Positions 1 to 10,712 of a DNA stretch of 64,000 nt are shown here, one piece after another. The DNA is from Epiperipatus broadwayi. Lineage: Eukaryota; Onychophora; Udeonychophora; Euonychophora; Peripatidae. The notes below the pieces were generated by a model. It was not told the DNA's origin, ran no database searches, and was given only the letters and a program-made list of their open reading frames with translations. How positions within the stretch are numbered: the stretch's first letter is position 1; every line of letters starts with the position of its first letter. The stretch lies in NCBI GenBank assembly GCA_028023455.1, contig JAQFVV010007237.1, forward strand, positions 30,001 to 94,000. The letters are read 5' to 3'. A program made the position numbers and the translations under genes.

Positions 1-1
1 T

Positions 2-30
<29 letters not shown>
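1..30. repeat. (TAT)n microsatellite at window edge
   Basis: An ATT-type trinucleotide array with one interruption is cut by the window start. Elsewhere in this window such arrays are retroelement 3' tails, so this may be the tail of an element lying upstream, but no element sequence is visible here. Confidence 0.9.
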
Positions 31-32
<2 letters not shown>

Positions 33-1137
33 TCATTATTGTTAGTTGTCATAGTGTTAAATAGTAGATAAGATTAATATTTATTTAATTCGGAGTAGGA
101 ATATTATTTATTATTATTGTTTAGGTGAAGTTAGGTATGATACAAAATCCCTTTTCATACTTGACTTCAGGAGATTATAAATTAATTAGATTTGTTGTCA
201 AGAACCTGAGATAATTATAATTATATTTTAATAAAAGAAATTAGAATTTATTTTAGTAAATTATACTAAATTACTTATTATTTTTAAAGTCTTAAGAATG
301 CTATGTTTTTATAATATTATTTGAAGTAAAAAGGGAGGGGGATAGTGTTCTTATGCCACTGAGATTGTATCCTATGGAATATAGGCTCAATGTAATCCTA
401 CTATTTTACCTTCACTAAATTGTCTCATAATTTTATTAGTATTGTATTGATTTAATTTTCATGAATCTAACCATATAATATATATTAATTAGTTAGAGTT
501 AGTCCAATGGTAGATATTTATCATAAGACATCTTTGTTATTTATTATATTAAGATTACAAGTATTTTAGCCAGTGCATTATTATTTTATTTGAACTAAGG
601 TGAGACTACAATATTTAGATAAGAATTTAATTAAAGTAAAAAACTAAAGAAATTTATTGCAACTTAACCCTATCTCAATTGATGACATTCATCTATATAT
701 TAAGGCCAAAACAAATGTCAAATAAATGAATCACTGGATCAGCATGTGATTTTGTAAAAGTAAATTGGATATTTATCATTATATATATCCATATTGATGA
801 TAGTGACTCCATCTGCCATATTTCTAATCTAGATTCAAATCCAGGCTGGGTTAACCTAAAAAACATGCTTCATTTTTTTTCCAATTATCTAGCTCATATA
901 ACCCAGTTAAACATCCACTACTGGTCAGTAATTATGTATTTAGCTACTTTTAGTCAAACAGTAAGCAAAGATGAAAAACCACCTAACCTCTCATTATCTT
1001 ACAATTGGATAGCTTAATGAATTCTGTATTTTCCTTTCCCTGTTTTTCTATGATGGCTCTTGATAAAAACTATTTTACTATTTATATATATCATTATTAA
1101 TAATAATATAAAAATAACAAAACAGAGCTTACATATG
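31..1137. other. AT-rich non-coding stretch
   Basis: No reading frame, structured repeat or RNA gene could be supported. The DNA is AT-rich with short A and T runs only. Confidence 0.6.
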
Positions 1138-1152
1138 TTAAATGAACTTAAT
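1138..1152. repeat. left target-site duplication of hammerhead repeat, locus 1
   Basis: The 15-mer TTAAATGAACTTAAT lies directly outside the left end of the repeat and recurs exactly at 1822-1836, outside the right end. A perfect 15-bp direct repeat bordering an inverted composite indicates one insertion event. Confidence 0.75.
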
Positions 1153-1261
1153 AAGAGTACCAAAGTCTCCATACAATAGTGTCACAAAGTGCAAGCCTTT
1201 GTAATCAATGGATGCAGGAAGGTAAGTGCATAAAACCCCTATCTAGTGTACTGATAGAACA

Positions 1262-1303
1262 CTCCCAGATTAGTTTCTAGCTTGTGACTTTCATCAATGA
1301 GGA
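1262..1303 (-). ncRNA. degenerate hammerhead ribozyme motif (locus 1, minus)
   Basis: On the minus strand: TTGATGA (C3 changed to T), a bulged A, stem II AGT/GCT around CACAA, a bulged A, GAAAC, then TAATC in place of TAGTC. Stem II still pairs although its sequence differs from the intact copies. The change at C3 and the broken stem III make activity unlikely. Confidence 0.6.
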
Positions 1304-1643
1304 GCCTTGGATTTGACAGCACTGCACCCAGAACTTAGTATCCATTGCAACCTTACAGCAGCAACCTTTTATCTATCTGGTTAACTATAAAGCTAGAAGC
1401 CACAAGATGAAAACATTATAATGTTTCCAACCCAAGCTCATTTCCTTATATAAACATATAAATTGCAACTCAGTTCAATACATTTGGTATCTTTGATTTT
1501 TCAAAAACCACAGTCCCATTATCCTATGGGCAGGATAGGTATAAAGACATCAATACATTACATGATCACCATTTCATATGCTTGCATGTGCTGTTAATAA
1601 GAATACCAAACGCTCCATAAAGTAGTCTTCTCAAATCCAAGGC

Positions 1644-1685
1644 TCATCACTGATGAAAGCCACAAGCTAAAAACTAGTCTGGGAT
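1644..1685 (+). ncRNA. degenerate hammerhead ribozyme motif (locus 1, plus)
   Basis: CTGATGA is intact and stem II is AGC/GCT around CACAA, a G-C to A-T covariation against the other copies. The GAAA box reads AAAA, so G12 is lost, and stem I pairs over only three bases. TAGTC is intact. Probably an inactive relic. Confidence 0.6.
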
Positions 1686-1821
1686 GTTGCATAGTTACTT
1701 TTTGTACAAACCTTCCAGCATCCATTGATTGTAAAGGTTTGCACTTGGTAGCACTACTATATGGAGAGTCTGGTAGTCTTATTAACAGTGTGTGTAAGAA
1801 TATAAAATGGAGATCACATGA

Positions 1822-1836
1822 TTAAATGAACTTAAT
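1822..1836. repeat. right target-site duplication of hammerhead repeat, locus 1
   Basis: Exact second copy of the 15-mer at 1138-1152, directly after the plus-strand monomer end. Confidence 0.75.
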
Positions 1837-3410
1837 TAACTTAAACTCAGTATAAATTTGAACACAAGTGTTATTTAATTAGCAAGCAACAAAATAGTAA
1901 TAATATTTGTTAAAATTTAAAACACTTTTGCAGCTGTTGTTAAAAATTAATCTCTACAATAAAATTTCTAGAATAATTCTATCAAACATTATAAGGAAAA
2001 AGCCAAAAATGAATTTTTAAATGGGGGGGAGGGGCTATCATAACAATTGCAATAACTAAAATAGAATTGATTTTCTTTTTACATGGTTTAAGTATGTGTT
2101 GTTAAAAATACATTCCACTAACGCAGTAGTATGGAAAGAGATCGATAGTATAAGAGACTTATAATGAAAGGGCACTAATATTAACCTAAATAAATAAAAA
2201 TAGTACATTAAGAATAACGGAAAGAAAACGAAAAAATGCATTGAATGAAAAATTGTAAAGAAATAAGATGTAGTTTTTAATGAGCCAGCACTTTATTCTG
2301 CAAAACAGCATAATATAGCATTAGTAGTTACTATTTATTTGCAATTAATCCTCATATCAAAAGCTCATCAATCATAAACTATGTCAGTGACATAACTTTT
2401 TAATAATAATGATGACGTAAATAACAGATCTATGATAGCTAAACAAGCAATTTGGTTTGGGTCCACAATCTTAGGATCCTTAAAATTTTCAAATCATTAG
2501 CTTAAATTATATATATATAAGTAAATGCATTTCAAAAAAGTATTCCTCACTAACAAAGGTCAATTACCAGAAACTAGTATGAAAGTCTATTAGTCATTAC
2601 CCTATCTTTTCCATTCATTACTCATGCCTACGTACATAGCTCAAGAATAATGATAGAGTAATTATTGTTAAGAATATTTATGTACAAGCTATTGGTACCC
2701 TTCCTATATTACATATTTGTAAATATTAAGCTTACAAAAACAATGCTATGCAATATATGACTTGCTTTATTGATTATTAAGCCTCATGGAGTAGTGTCTG
2801 GAGTATCTACATGCCACTGATGCAAACATTTGAATCCAAATAAAATTATGAAAATTTTTACATTTCAAATAGGCTTCTTTGAGGTAGTTCACCCACCCAA
2901 TTATTTATAATGGATATTTAACTATTCTCAGGTGGAAAATAAAACAAGGATAAAAATCATCTAAAATATTTACAATTCAGCAGGCAGAAAGTCTGGTAAA
3001 TAAAGCTTTCATGGTTCCTTGTTCACCAATGAAATAGACTGTTAGAGAGAATTTTACTTTCCAATAAACAATTTACCTTTTAAACTATTACTGTTAAAGA
3101 GATATGCATATTTTTTTAAAGATTTGATTACTAACTGATATGATGAATGACTGAAACCAATATATTACTACTATGAATCATTTCATACATGCTTATGTAA
3201 GTGGAATTTTATACAATTTTGGAAAAGAACATGACTTCATTTATTAACTTCCTAAATATATTAATATTCTAAAGTAGTCACTCCATGTTTAGTCATCCAG
3301 TTGAAAAATTCGGTTTACAGTGGAAAGACTGTGTTTCAGGTGACATTTTCTTAGCTCACTCTTTCTGAAAAACTTTTTAACAGAATTCTATATCAATCTT
3401 ATACATAAAC
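1837..3410. other. AT-rich non-coding stretch
   Basis: I see no supported gene. The only open frame of note is a short low-complexity hydrophobic one on the minus strand, which is expected by chance in T-rich DNA. Confidence 0.6.
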
Positions 3411-3415
3411 TTTTC

Positions 3416-3449
<34 letters not shown>

Positions 3450-3468
3450 GATAAGTTTATGTATATAG

Positions 3469-3512
<44 letters not shown>
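3411..3512. repeat. paired (AT)n arrays with palindromic flank
   Basis: Two AT dinucleotide arrays. The first sits at the centre of a palindrome: CATAAACTTTTCCCAATATA before it and TATATTGGGATAAGTTTATG after it, so the strand could extrude a long cruciform. Confidence 0.85.
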
Positions 3513-4350
3513 CAAAGAAATGCACTCCAGGCACGATCAATATAAACAATTGCATTGTTCTCTTGCTACTATAATTCAATCAACTTGTTACTGCAAGAAA
3601 ACAGGTTGTGGTTGCTTCGTCCTGAATATTCAACATTTTAAATGGGAAGCTTTGTTTAATTATAATAAAGAGAGGATCAAATATTAAATCAGCTGAGATA
3701 TTAAGGCAAGAATGTAATTAATTTAAAATAAGTAAATTGTGTTTAATGTAAATAAAATTCAAGTGCATTCTAATATGTAGTGATGATTAGAATTTCTCCC
3801 TGAAACCAATCCCGTGAATCTTGTATAATCACTAATATGCATTTGGACTAAACTACATCCCCTTGTTAGCCTAGATTATTCATTTTACCAATAACTATTT
3901 AACATTGCTATGCATTTATTTATGTAATAAGAGAAATGAGAGTAATATTTTTAAACATTATATTTTCAATGAATCAATCAGTTTTAAATTACTAGCAGCC
4001 ACACTAACACCAATGTTACTTAAAAAAATTTTTTTTTTTTAATTTTTGATAAAATTGTTGGCAAACTTTAAAAAAAAAAAACGTATTTTCATTGGCAATA
4101 CATGTGTATGCAAAGTTTCAACTAGATTAAAAATTTAGGAAATGGTTAAAAATTATGTTACACCCAATTAAAAACAGAATAAATTAAATAAAAGCTTGTA
4201 ACAAGAAGACTATAAATACTTCAAGATTCCATGACTTCATCATTTCTCTCTCCCCTTCGTTTTTTAATATTTTCATTCAATAGTTTTAAATTACTTCAAA
4301 AGAAATTACAGCAAGACTACAATATTTAAAGACAAAAAAACACTATATAT
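3513..4350. other. AT-rich non-coding stretch
   Basis: No gene or organised repeat seen, only poly-T and poly-A runs near 4027-4080. Confidence 0.55.
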
Positions 4351-4351
4351 A

Positions 4352-4680
4352 TATATGTAACTTTATAAATAAATATTTGAAAATACAGTAATTAAAAGTC
4401 TATAAAAATTATATGTATAACTATAACTTAGAAGCGCTTTCACTACCTTGTAGCTTTGTCAACTATCACATTTAAAATATCAACTTTCCCATAATTCAAT
4501 GTCAAGATAACAGAATTATGGGAAAGTTGACATTGAATTATGGGAAGGTTGACATTTTAAATGTGATAGTTGACAAAGCTACAAGGTAGTGAAAGCGCTT
4601 CTAAGTTATAGTTATACATATAATTTTTATAGACTTTTAATTACTCTATTTTCAAATATTTATTTATAAAGTTACATATA
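4352..4680. mobile_element. foldback (MITE-like) element
   Basis: A nearly perfect inverted repeat of about 330 bp, with arms of about 150 bp that begin TATATGTAACTTT on the left and end AAAGTTACATATA on the right. The arms differ at only a few positions. A second, smaller complementarity (CCCATAATTC against GAATTATGGG) lies in the centre. No coding capacity. Ends sit in TA-rich DNA, so a TA target duplication is possible but cannot be distinguished from background. High arm identity suggests recent origin or gene conversion. Confidence 0.75.
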
Positions 4681-4824
4681 TTATTTTAAAGAAATACAGA
4701 CATCGATTTGAAATATTATATATATATATAATTAAAAGGGATTTGAACCAAGACTTTCAAGCTTCCTTTATTCATTTCCTCCAATCTTACACAGACCACA
4801 TACATGCAAAAAATATAAATGAGC

Positions 4825-4868
4825 CCCAACATACATATTTGTTCTGAATCAGCACTCATCAGTTGATC
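4825..4868 (-). ncRNA. degenerate hammerhead-like motif (family 2, minus)
   Basis: Read on the minus strand, CAACTGATGA is followed by GTGCTGATTCAGAAC, a partly broken hairpin, then AAATATGTATGTTGG. The GAAA box has lost its G. This is the sister of the better motif at 5231-5272 and probably inactive. Confidence 0.45.
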
Positions 4869-5230
4869 CAGATCATCAATTCCCACACACATATATAATC
4901 AGTGCTCGGTTTATATTAAGATAGCAAATCTTCAAACGTTAATAGACAGACTTCAATATTCTCCAACTTTTCAGCCATCCATGTCATTGAAAATCTGAAG
5001 AGGGCATATTTAAAGCCCCTATTTACCAATTTTGTTGTCATACACATGTTGACTGTAAGTCATGCTGAACCCTAACATGCGAGATCTTAAGGCCACTCAA
5101 ATACACAGAAAAGGAATTGGAAGAATACCGGTTGCATATTAAAGTTTGAAGAATACCGGTTGCATATTAAAGTTTGAAGATTTGCTAATTTAATATTATA
5201 AAGCAATGAATTGTGAGATGATATTCTGAA

Positions 5231-5272
5231 CCAACTGATGAGTGCTGATTCAGCATGAAATATGTCTATTGG
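5231..5272 (+). ncRNA. hammerhead ribozyme-like motif (family 2, plus)
   Basis: CCAA, then CTGATGA (5235-5241), a 6-bp stem II GTGCTG/CAGCAT with an ATT loop, GAAA (5257-5260), then T-AT-GTC and TATTGG. The spacing from GAAA to the GTC cleavage triplet is the same as in family 1. Stem I is weaker: CCAA pairs with TTGG only if TA next to the cleavage site is left unpaired. Core boxes and spacing match the hammerhead consensus; activity is unproven. Confidence 0.55.
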
Positions 5273-5561
5273 AGATCATTTATCTTTTTCACATATATGT
5301 GGTCATGTGTATCAGTTGTATAAGATGGAGGAATGAATAAAAGTAGTTTTACAGCTGGGATTCAAATCATCTCTAATTACATCTAGCTTAAAAGTATATA
5401 TAATATACTTACTTGTATTTAAATATTATATATATAAAGCTTATCTTGTTGATAAATTATTTTGAACCAAATATAATTTCCATAATAAATTTATTATTTT
5501 AAAAATATATTTTTTTAGTTTAAAAATAACAAATGTTATAAAATGAAATTCAATATATATT

Positions 5562-5588
5562 TCCTCGTGGCACAATGGATGACGCATT
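5562..5588 (+). tRNA. 5' fragment resembling tRNA-Arg (pseudo)
   Basis: CGTGGCACAATGGATGACGC resembles the 5' half of a tRNA-Arg (A box and D arm). The following sequence is AT-rich without anticodon or T arm, so this is at most a truncated pseudogene or SINE head. Confidence 0.3.
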
Positions 5589-6122
5589 AATAATATATAT
5601 TTAACAATTTATACATTAAAAAAAGAATATGTTTTTAAATTAGCGCAGAGAACTTTACAAGTGTTATTATTTTTTAATAATATAAAATATCGTTTTTTAG
5701 TAATCTAAATACAAAATTCGTGCAATTATTTTTTTAAAAAAAAAGCTGAGGAAAAGAAAGAAATTATTACTTTTACAAAACTTTTGAAATTTACAAAAAG
5801 TGTCTGAAGTAGATGATTCATATATATTACTTTTTATAAGAATAATACTTCTAAGTAGATGATTCTGTATTGAAATATATATGTATTTGTTTGAATGAAT
5901 AACAAATAATACTGGGACTCAATTTAACTCAGTCATAGAATGCCAGACTCAAGTTATCAATATTCAGCAGTCACTTCAGCTACTCGAATGTCATATGATC
6001 ATCTTCTTATTATTTGTCTAAATAGTAAAAACATTGAACATAATATAAATTAAATGATTTCATTACTTAATATATATATATATATATTTGATACATACAC
6101 AACAAGACTTTCTCCTTCAAAA

Positions 6123-6236
6123 ATGCCCTCTGCAAAAATCACCACAGCTCTTATAATAGTATCATTGTTAGTGCTCATCGTAAGTTGGATATGTGGCTAT
6201 AAAATATATAAATGGCTGTTAAAAGTAAGATTATAA
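6123..6236 (+). CDS. possible small single-pass membrane peptide or exon
   Basis: An ATG opens a 37-codon frame of ordinary rather than simple-repeat composition. It has a short polar N-terminus, a hydrophobic stretch of about 20 residues with I, L, V and W (a plausible transmembrane helix), and a basic C-terminus rich in K and R. The frame ends at TAA, but AAAAGTAAGA lies just before it and resembles a splice donor, so this could be an exon. Pyrimidine-rich CTTTCTCCTTC precedes the ATG. No family recognised. Length and context make chance occurrence quite possible. Confidence 0.15.
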   Translation: MPSAKITTALIIVSLLVLIVSWICGYKIYKWLLKVRL

Positions 6237-6547
6237 AACAAAATAAACACAATCTAATCATAATATGCAATATATCTTATTATAGAGCATTAGCATGTGG
6301 TAAAACTAGAAATGTTTCTGCTAACTGTTGAATTTCCGAATTAATACAGACTAGAGAATAGATTGAGTGGGAATATCAATATCAATCTAAATGTTGAGTT
6401 GAAGATGATCTGAAAAACAAGCCGGTTGCAAAGAGGAGTTAACTCTAAAATGAAGTTCTGGCAAATAGAATAAGAAGTCTATGAAAGATAAATTTTTTAA
6501 AGCATAGAAGGAGAAAATATTATTGGGAAAAAATCCTTTCTCACTCA

Positions 6548-7042
6548 TCAGTTTACAATTTTTCTGGTGAAGATACTTCTGAACAAGATCACCTTAGGGC
6601 ATAATAAAATCTCCAAGAAGGAAGGTAAAAAGGGGGTTTGATGAAAGAACAAGATTAACCTGACAAATAAATTGATAAACAGAATAGATTTGTTATATAG
6701 ATATAAATAAACCATGTTATCTATAAAGACATTATCATAAATGGTAATGACAATCATGTTTTGATCGAGATAATGAATTTTAAAAGCCTCAAAAGGGATC
6801 CTGTGAAGTATCAACACACCTACTCCAACAGTTGAACCATAAGAGGTGAAGAATTGAGAATAGCCATATTTTTCAAGGTATCTAACAATTTTACTCTTAG
6901 AATTTGTTGAAAATTTGGTTTCAGAGAAAAAGGTAATATGGGGAGTAAATTGAGAAATCCAGTTACTGATTACAACCATTAGCTGGGGTGAGTCCAAAAC
7001 CCTTAACACCAGTGATATTGAACTTAAGTAGCAAAATAACAA
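6548..7042 (-). pseudogene. endonuclease region of Tx1/L1-like ORF2, copy D
   Basis: The minus-strand translation follows the apurinic-type endonuclease of the same family at 51862 and 48057. It contains ISQFTPHITFFSETKF (matching the segment with LGETK in copy B), then GVGVLILHR (matching GGVGIIINNR), then a region matching the strand leading to the GDFN box. The conserved metal-binding Glu of the ET motif is present; the first Asn-containing strand and the GDFN box are eroded. Reverse transcriptase is not recognisable downstream, so the copy is 3'-truncated or too decayed to read. Non-functional. Confidence 0.6.
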
Positions 7043-7899
7043 TCATCTCATAGAATAGACAAATTTCAGACAATTTAAAAAGGCTACTCAATTTAAGCAG
7101 TACAATCATGATCAAAAATAATAGAGTCAGAGCCATATGGAGATAAAGTAATGGAATTTTTTGGACTTTAGAACTGGAAGTTGAATTTGAAGCTTAGATA
7201 ATGACTGGGAGAAAGTATATGGGTACAAAATAATATTTAAAAAAAACCAAATGTAATAATTTGAAAACACAAAATGATTACAAATTTTCTATACAGTAAA
7301 TATTACAAGCAACATTTTACCATTGTACATTAGTGAATACATTGGTATATTGAGGTGAGTCTCAGTCCATATTTAGATTTTCTTGCACCCCCACAATTAT
7401 CTGAGGATTACTTATAACCTTCCTTAACTTGGTTGCATGTTCCCTAGTATCCATTCCATCAAAACCTATTTTTTGTTGCAGGAATAAAAATGCCACTTGT
7501 TCTGGTGCTTACCTAGTTCAATGCTGTTCCAAAGATACATTTGACTTTAATAGAGGTTCTGTTATGGATAATGTCTTCGGTTTTTTAGAGCAGAAACAGA
7601 TGGTGTTTGACTTTGGTTGTTGGTTCATCTTTCAACAGGGGTGGTTTTACCATCAAAAAGTTGGTTCATCTTTCAACAACTTCTTTTCTGGTTTTCTTCT
7701 CCTAATTGATTGAACTTGAGTAAATTCATCAAAGATGGAGGTGTCATTTTGCAGAATAGAAGTTTACATCATTTCAAACTTTGTGCTCATATCAGTAGAC
7801 ATGGATTACTGCTTGATAAACTTAGTGTCAATTTTAATTGAATCTCATTCAATAAAAAAATGCAAAATTTTGTGAACAGGAATTGGAATTTGATTAATT
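7043..7899 (-). mobile_element. connecting part of copy D, unreadable
   Basis: Lies between the ORF1 and endonuclease remnants of copy D, on the same strand and in the expected order. No continuous frame survives on the minus strand. The plus-strand frame at 7429-7713 is treated as the complement of decayed ORF1 tail. Confidence 0.4.
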
Positions 7900-8340
7900 T
7901 TAGACTGTGACAGTACTTTGGGGTGCTTATGGTTTTTGGACTCTTTCATCTTATACTTCTGGCATAATCTAAAAAAGCAATCTTTAATTATATGAGTTCT
8001 GGCTTTGCAGAAGAAAAATTGAGGTACTATCCTCTGAAGGTTATTATCAATGGAGATGAGTCAATCCCATAAAGTGATGGAATATCATTGGATGGAATTC
8101 CTTTCTTTAAAGTAATGTTGAAAATAGCCATATTTGTTAAGACTGCTACACAAGATCTTTTCTCCAACAAGTAATTGAAGTTTGAAACTGTTCCAAATCC
8201 GTTAAGTGGAATCTGGAGTTCTTTATCATTAAAGTCAAAGTAGCAGTTTTTAATTTGCCCAAGTCTATCCATATCAATGAAGCAACAGCATGGTGTATTT
8301 TTGACATTCCCTGGAAAACCATATCTTACAGCTACTTTTT
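7900..8340 (-). pseudogene. ORF1 remnant of Tx1/L1-like element, copy D
   Basis: The minus-strand frame contains FNITLKKGIPSNDIPS, which aligns with FQIQLKKGLGSTDIPT in ORF1 of copy B at about 50800, including the following hydrophobic strand. Just downstream (about 7960-8020), in another frame, are FFCKARTHIIKDC and a further CQ pair that look like the zinc-knuckle region expected in ORF1 of this family. ORF1 proteins of this type bind element RNA. Together with the endonuclease remnant further along the same strand this defines a decayed ORF1-ORF2 copy. Stops and frameshifts are frequent. Confidence 0.6.
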
Positions 8341-9425
8341 TTTAAATGAAAAGCAGATAAAAATAAAACACAGTTATGACATCTAACTTCATTTTTCAAA
8401 ATCAATTTATTCATATTTAATATAAAAACAAAATATCAAACATAATCAAATTATTAACTGTATGTATACAGATTTGGAAAAAAAGGAACCTATTGGTAGT
8501 TGCAAAATATCAAATAATAAAGAAATATGTACTACTGTTAAAAATATAACCCAGTGTAAAAAAGAAGTTTAAGAGAAAGGTATGGTAAACTAACAATAAT
8601 TAATAGTTATTATTTGGTTGTAGTATACTCGATTAACTCATTCCTTTATCTGAGGTTGGGAGCAGAGAAACTAACATAAATACAAATATTTAACTTTTTT
8701 TTAATAAGAAAAGAAAATTTAATATTTTATTATACATCTCTAAACATCAGCAGTCAATGAAATTTATGCAGTAGCCTAAAAAATGTTAGAATAGTGTTAA
8801 GGAGATGTTAAAATATTTTAATATTAACAAATAATAGCATTTTGTAATAATAGTTTATGCCAAGAAAAGCATTCCTCAAACGAGACTACATGAAAACGAG
8901 GAGTAGCATGTAATTTATCATTGGTTCCATGACAATTTTAGAATTAGTGACTATTTATATTCAGAGTTTCAAGAATCATAATAAAAAAAATCTAAAGTTT
9001 ATTCTCCCCACATTTCATTGCTATATTTCTGAGATCATATTTGTTACATCTGATAAAATAAATATAGAATAAAGGCATAAACATGTGAAAAACAATACAT
9101 TTTAAAAGTTTAAATTTTTATATTTTCTCTTTATTTTTCCAAAGCAATATATTTTACATTGAGATCCCATTTCAAAAGATAATACTATTGAAATTTTAAA
9201 TTAATTTATTAATGGAGCACCCTATTATAAGAACTGCAATATACTTAGAAAGTAGTTGACTGACAACCAGAAAATACTTCACTCACCCCACATAGAACAA
9301 TATTATATGAAACAAAAGAGGTAAAAAATCATGCACTAATGATGAGTGCCAGTGATTATCAGGTAAACTTGACAGGAATTAATTTCACTCCTTCAGAAGG
9401 AATATTGGGTAATGTTATATTTTAC

Positions 9426-9426
<1 letters not shown>
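8341..9426. other. AT-rich non-coding stretch
   Basis: Nothing beyond simple A/T runs could be identified. Confidence 0.55.
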
Positions 9427-9461
<35 letters not shown>

Positions 9462-9463
9462 TG

Positions 9464-9523
<60 letters not shown>
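9427..9523. repeat. (AT)n arrays
   Basis: Two AT dinucleotide arrays separated by a short AT-rich spacer. Confidence 0.9.
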
Positions 9524-9525
<2 letters not shown>

Positions 9526-9918
9526 TTTATGTATTATTATTCATCCTAACTGTATTATATAAATCTATTACCCAGCTAATTAAGGTATCAAAGTTTACTT
9601 CTTATCATTCAATCTACCACAGCAGAATACAAACTAAGTTGGTGCAATCAACAAGAACAAAACCTTGAAAAGTGATAATGAGGTTTCAAATTACATATGT
9701 GAAAAAACTTTATTACTATACTTGATTATATATATATATATATAACCATTAAGCATCACATGATCACATTTTCTATACTAGCACATTAACTGTTGATAAA
9801 CAGAGCAAAACAGACCAAAACTCTCCATACAGTATTGCCACCTGTGCTAAACAGAGTAATCAATGGATGACAGAAGGCTTGTGCATAAAATCCCTATCTA
9901 ATGCCTACCCATCCAATA

Positions 9919-9960
9919 TCCCCAGACTAGTTTCTGGCTTGTGGCCTTCATCAGTGAGGA
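9919..9960 (-). ncRNA. hammerhead ribozyme, type I-like (locus 2, minus)
   Basis: Identical over 42 nt to the motifs at 10561 and 15784. Minus-strand reading: stem I strand TCCTCA, CTGATGA, unpaired A, stem II GGC-CACAA-GCC, unpaired A, GAAAC, TA, GTC, then TGGGGA, which pairs with TCCTCA over six bases including one G-T pair. Predicted cleavage is after the C of GTC. The A-A opposition at the base of stem II is atypical. Confidence 0.7.
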
Positions 9961-10560
9961 GCTTTGGATATGAGAGCACTGCATCTAGATCTTAGGATCT
10001 AATGCAACCCTCCAGCAACCACCTTTTATCTCTACTTAACTACAAAACTATGAGAATGAAATTGAAAACACAAAAAAAATATTTTCAATCTAAGCTCAAT
10101 ATCTTATATAGTCATATGGGTATGACCTCAGTTCAGCACCCATACATTTTGGTGTCTTTGGCTCTTTTACAGCCATAGCCACCACTATCCTATTAGGCAG
10201 GATTGGTGTTAAACCATTAAGCATCACATGATCACATTTCCTATACTACCACATTAATTGTTGATAAACAGAGCAAAACTCTCCATACAGTATTGCCGCC
10301 TGTGCTAAACAGAGTAATCAACGGATGCCAGAAGGCTTGTGCATAAAATCCCTATCTAATGCCAAAGACACCACAATGTATGGGTGCTGAATTGACTTCA
10401 GACCCATATGACTATATAAGCTATTGAGCTTAGATTGAAAATATTTTTTGTGTTTTCAATTTCATTCTCATAGTTTTGTAGTTAAGTAGAGATAAAAGGT
10501 GGTTGCTAGAGGATTGCATTAGATCCTAAGATCTAGATGCGGTGCTCTCAGATCCAAAGC

Positions 10561-10602
10561 TCCTCACTGATGAAGGCCACAAGCCAGAAACTAGTCTGGG
10601 GA
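10561..10602 (+). ncRNA. hammerhead ribozyme, type I-like (locus 2, plus)
   Basis: Stem I is TCCTCA (10561-10566) with TGGGGA (10597-10602). The core has CTGATGA (10567-10573) and GAAA (10587-10590). Stem II is GGC/GCC closing a CACAA loop. Stem III is a two-bp A-T, C-G stem closing TA, and the predicted cleavage site follows C10596. All invariant hammerhead core nucleotides are present. A10574 and A10586 flank stem II as an extra A-A pair or two bulges; a viroid hammerhead with an extra A after A9 is known, so this need not abolish activity. Confidence 0.7.
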
Positions 10603-10709
10603 TATTGGATGAGTAGGCATTAGATAGGGATTTTATGCACAAGCCTTCTGGAATCCATTGATTACTCTGTTTAGCACAGGTGGCAATACTGTATGGAGAG
10701 TTTTGCTCT

Positions 10710-10712
<3 letters not shown>

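Larger units (their letters stand above)
1153..1821. mobile_element. hammerhead-bearing retrozyme-like repeat, locus 1 (head-to-head)
   Basis: A non-coding 669-bp element. From left to right it is a minus-strand monomer of about 446 bp, the start of a second minus monomer (from about 1599), and from about 1621 a plus-strand part, so the 5' ends of the two orientations meet inside. It shares long stretches with the loci at 9744, 15048 and 35690. Each orientation has one hammerhead-like motif, both with core substitutions. Perfect 15-bp direct repeats flank the whole unit. It has no open reading frame, so any mobility must come from enzymes supplied elsewhere. The most diverged of the full loci, hence probably the oldest. 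Confidence 0.75.
4733..5390. mobile_element. second hammerhead-bearing repeat family, head-to-head
   Basis: An inverted composite with arms of about 200 bp (4733-4933 minus, 5177-5380 plus) and a spacer that continues the minus monomer. It is a different sequence family from the element at 1153 but has the same architecture. Both arms carry a CTGATGA plus hairpin motif. The arm ends contain a tRNA B-box-like stretch, GGTTCAAATCCC read on the minus strand at the left end, degenerate at the right end. A 28-bp unit containing ATACCGGTTGCATATTAAAG is duplicated at about 5125-5180. No reading frame. TAATTA occurs at both borders but is too short and AT-rich to be firm evidence of a target duplication. 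Confidence 0.65.

Noticed and set aside
7429-7713. 94-codon plus-strand protein with several cysteines
   Set aside because: Located opposite the decayed ORF1 tail of copy D, with composition fitting the complement of that sequence; no family match.
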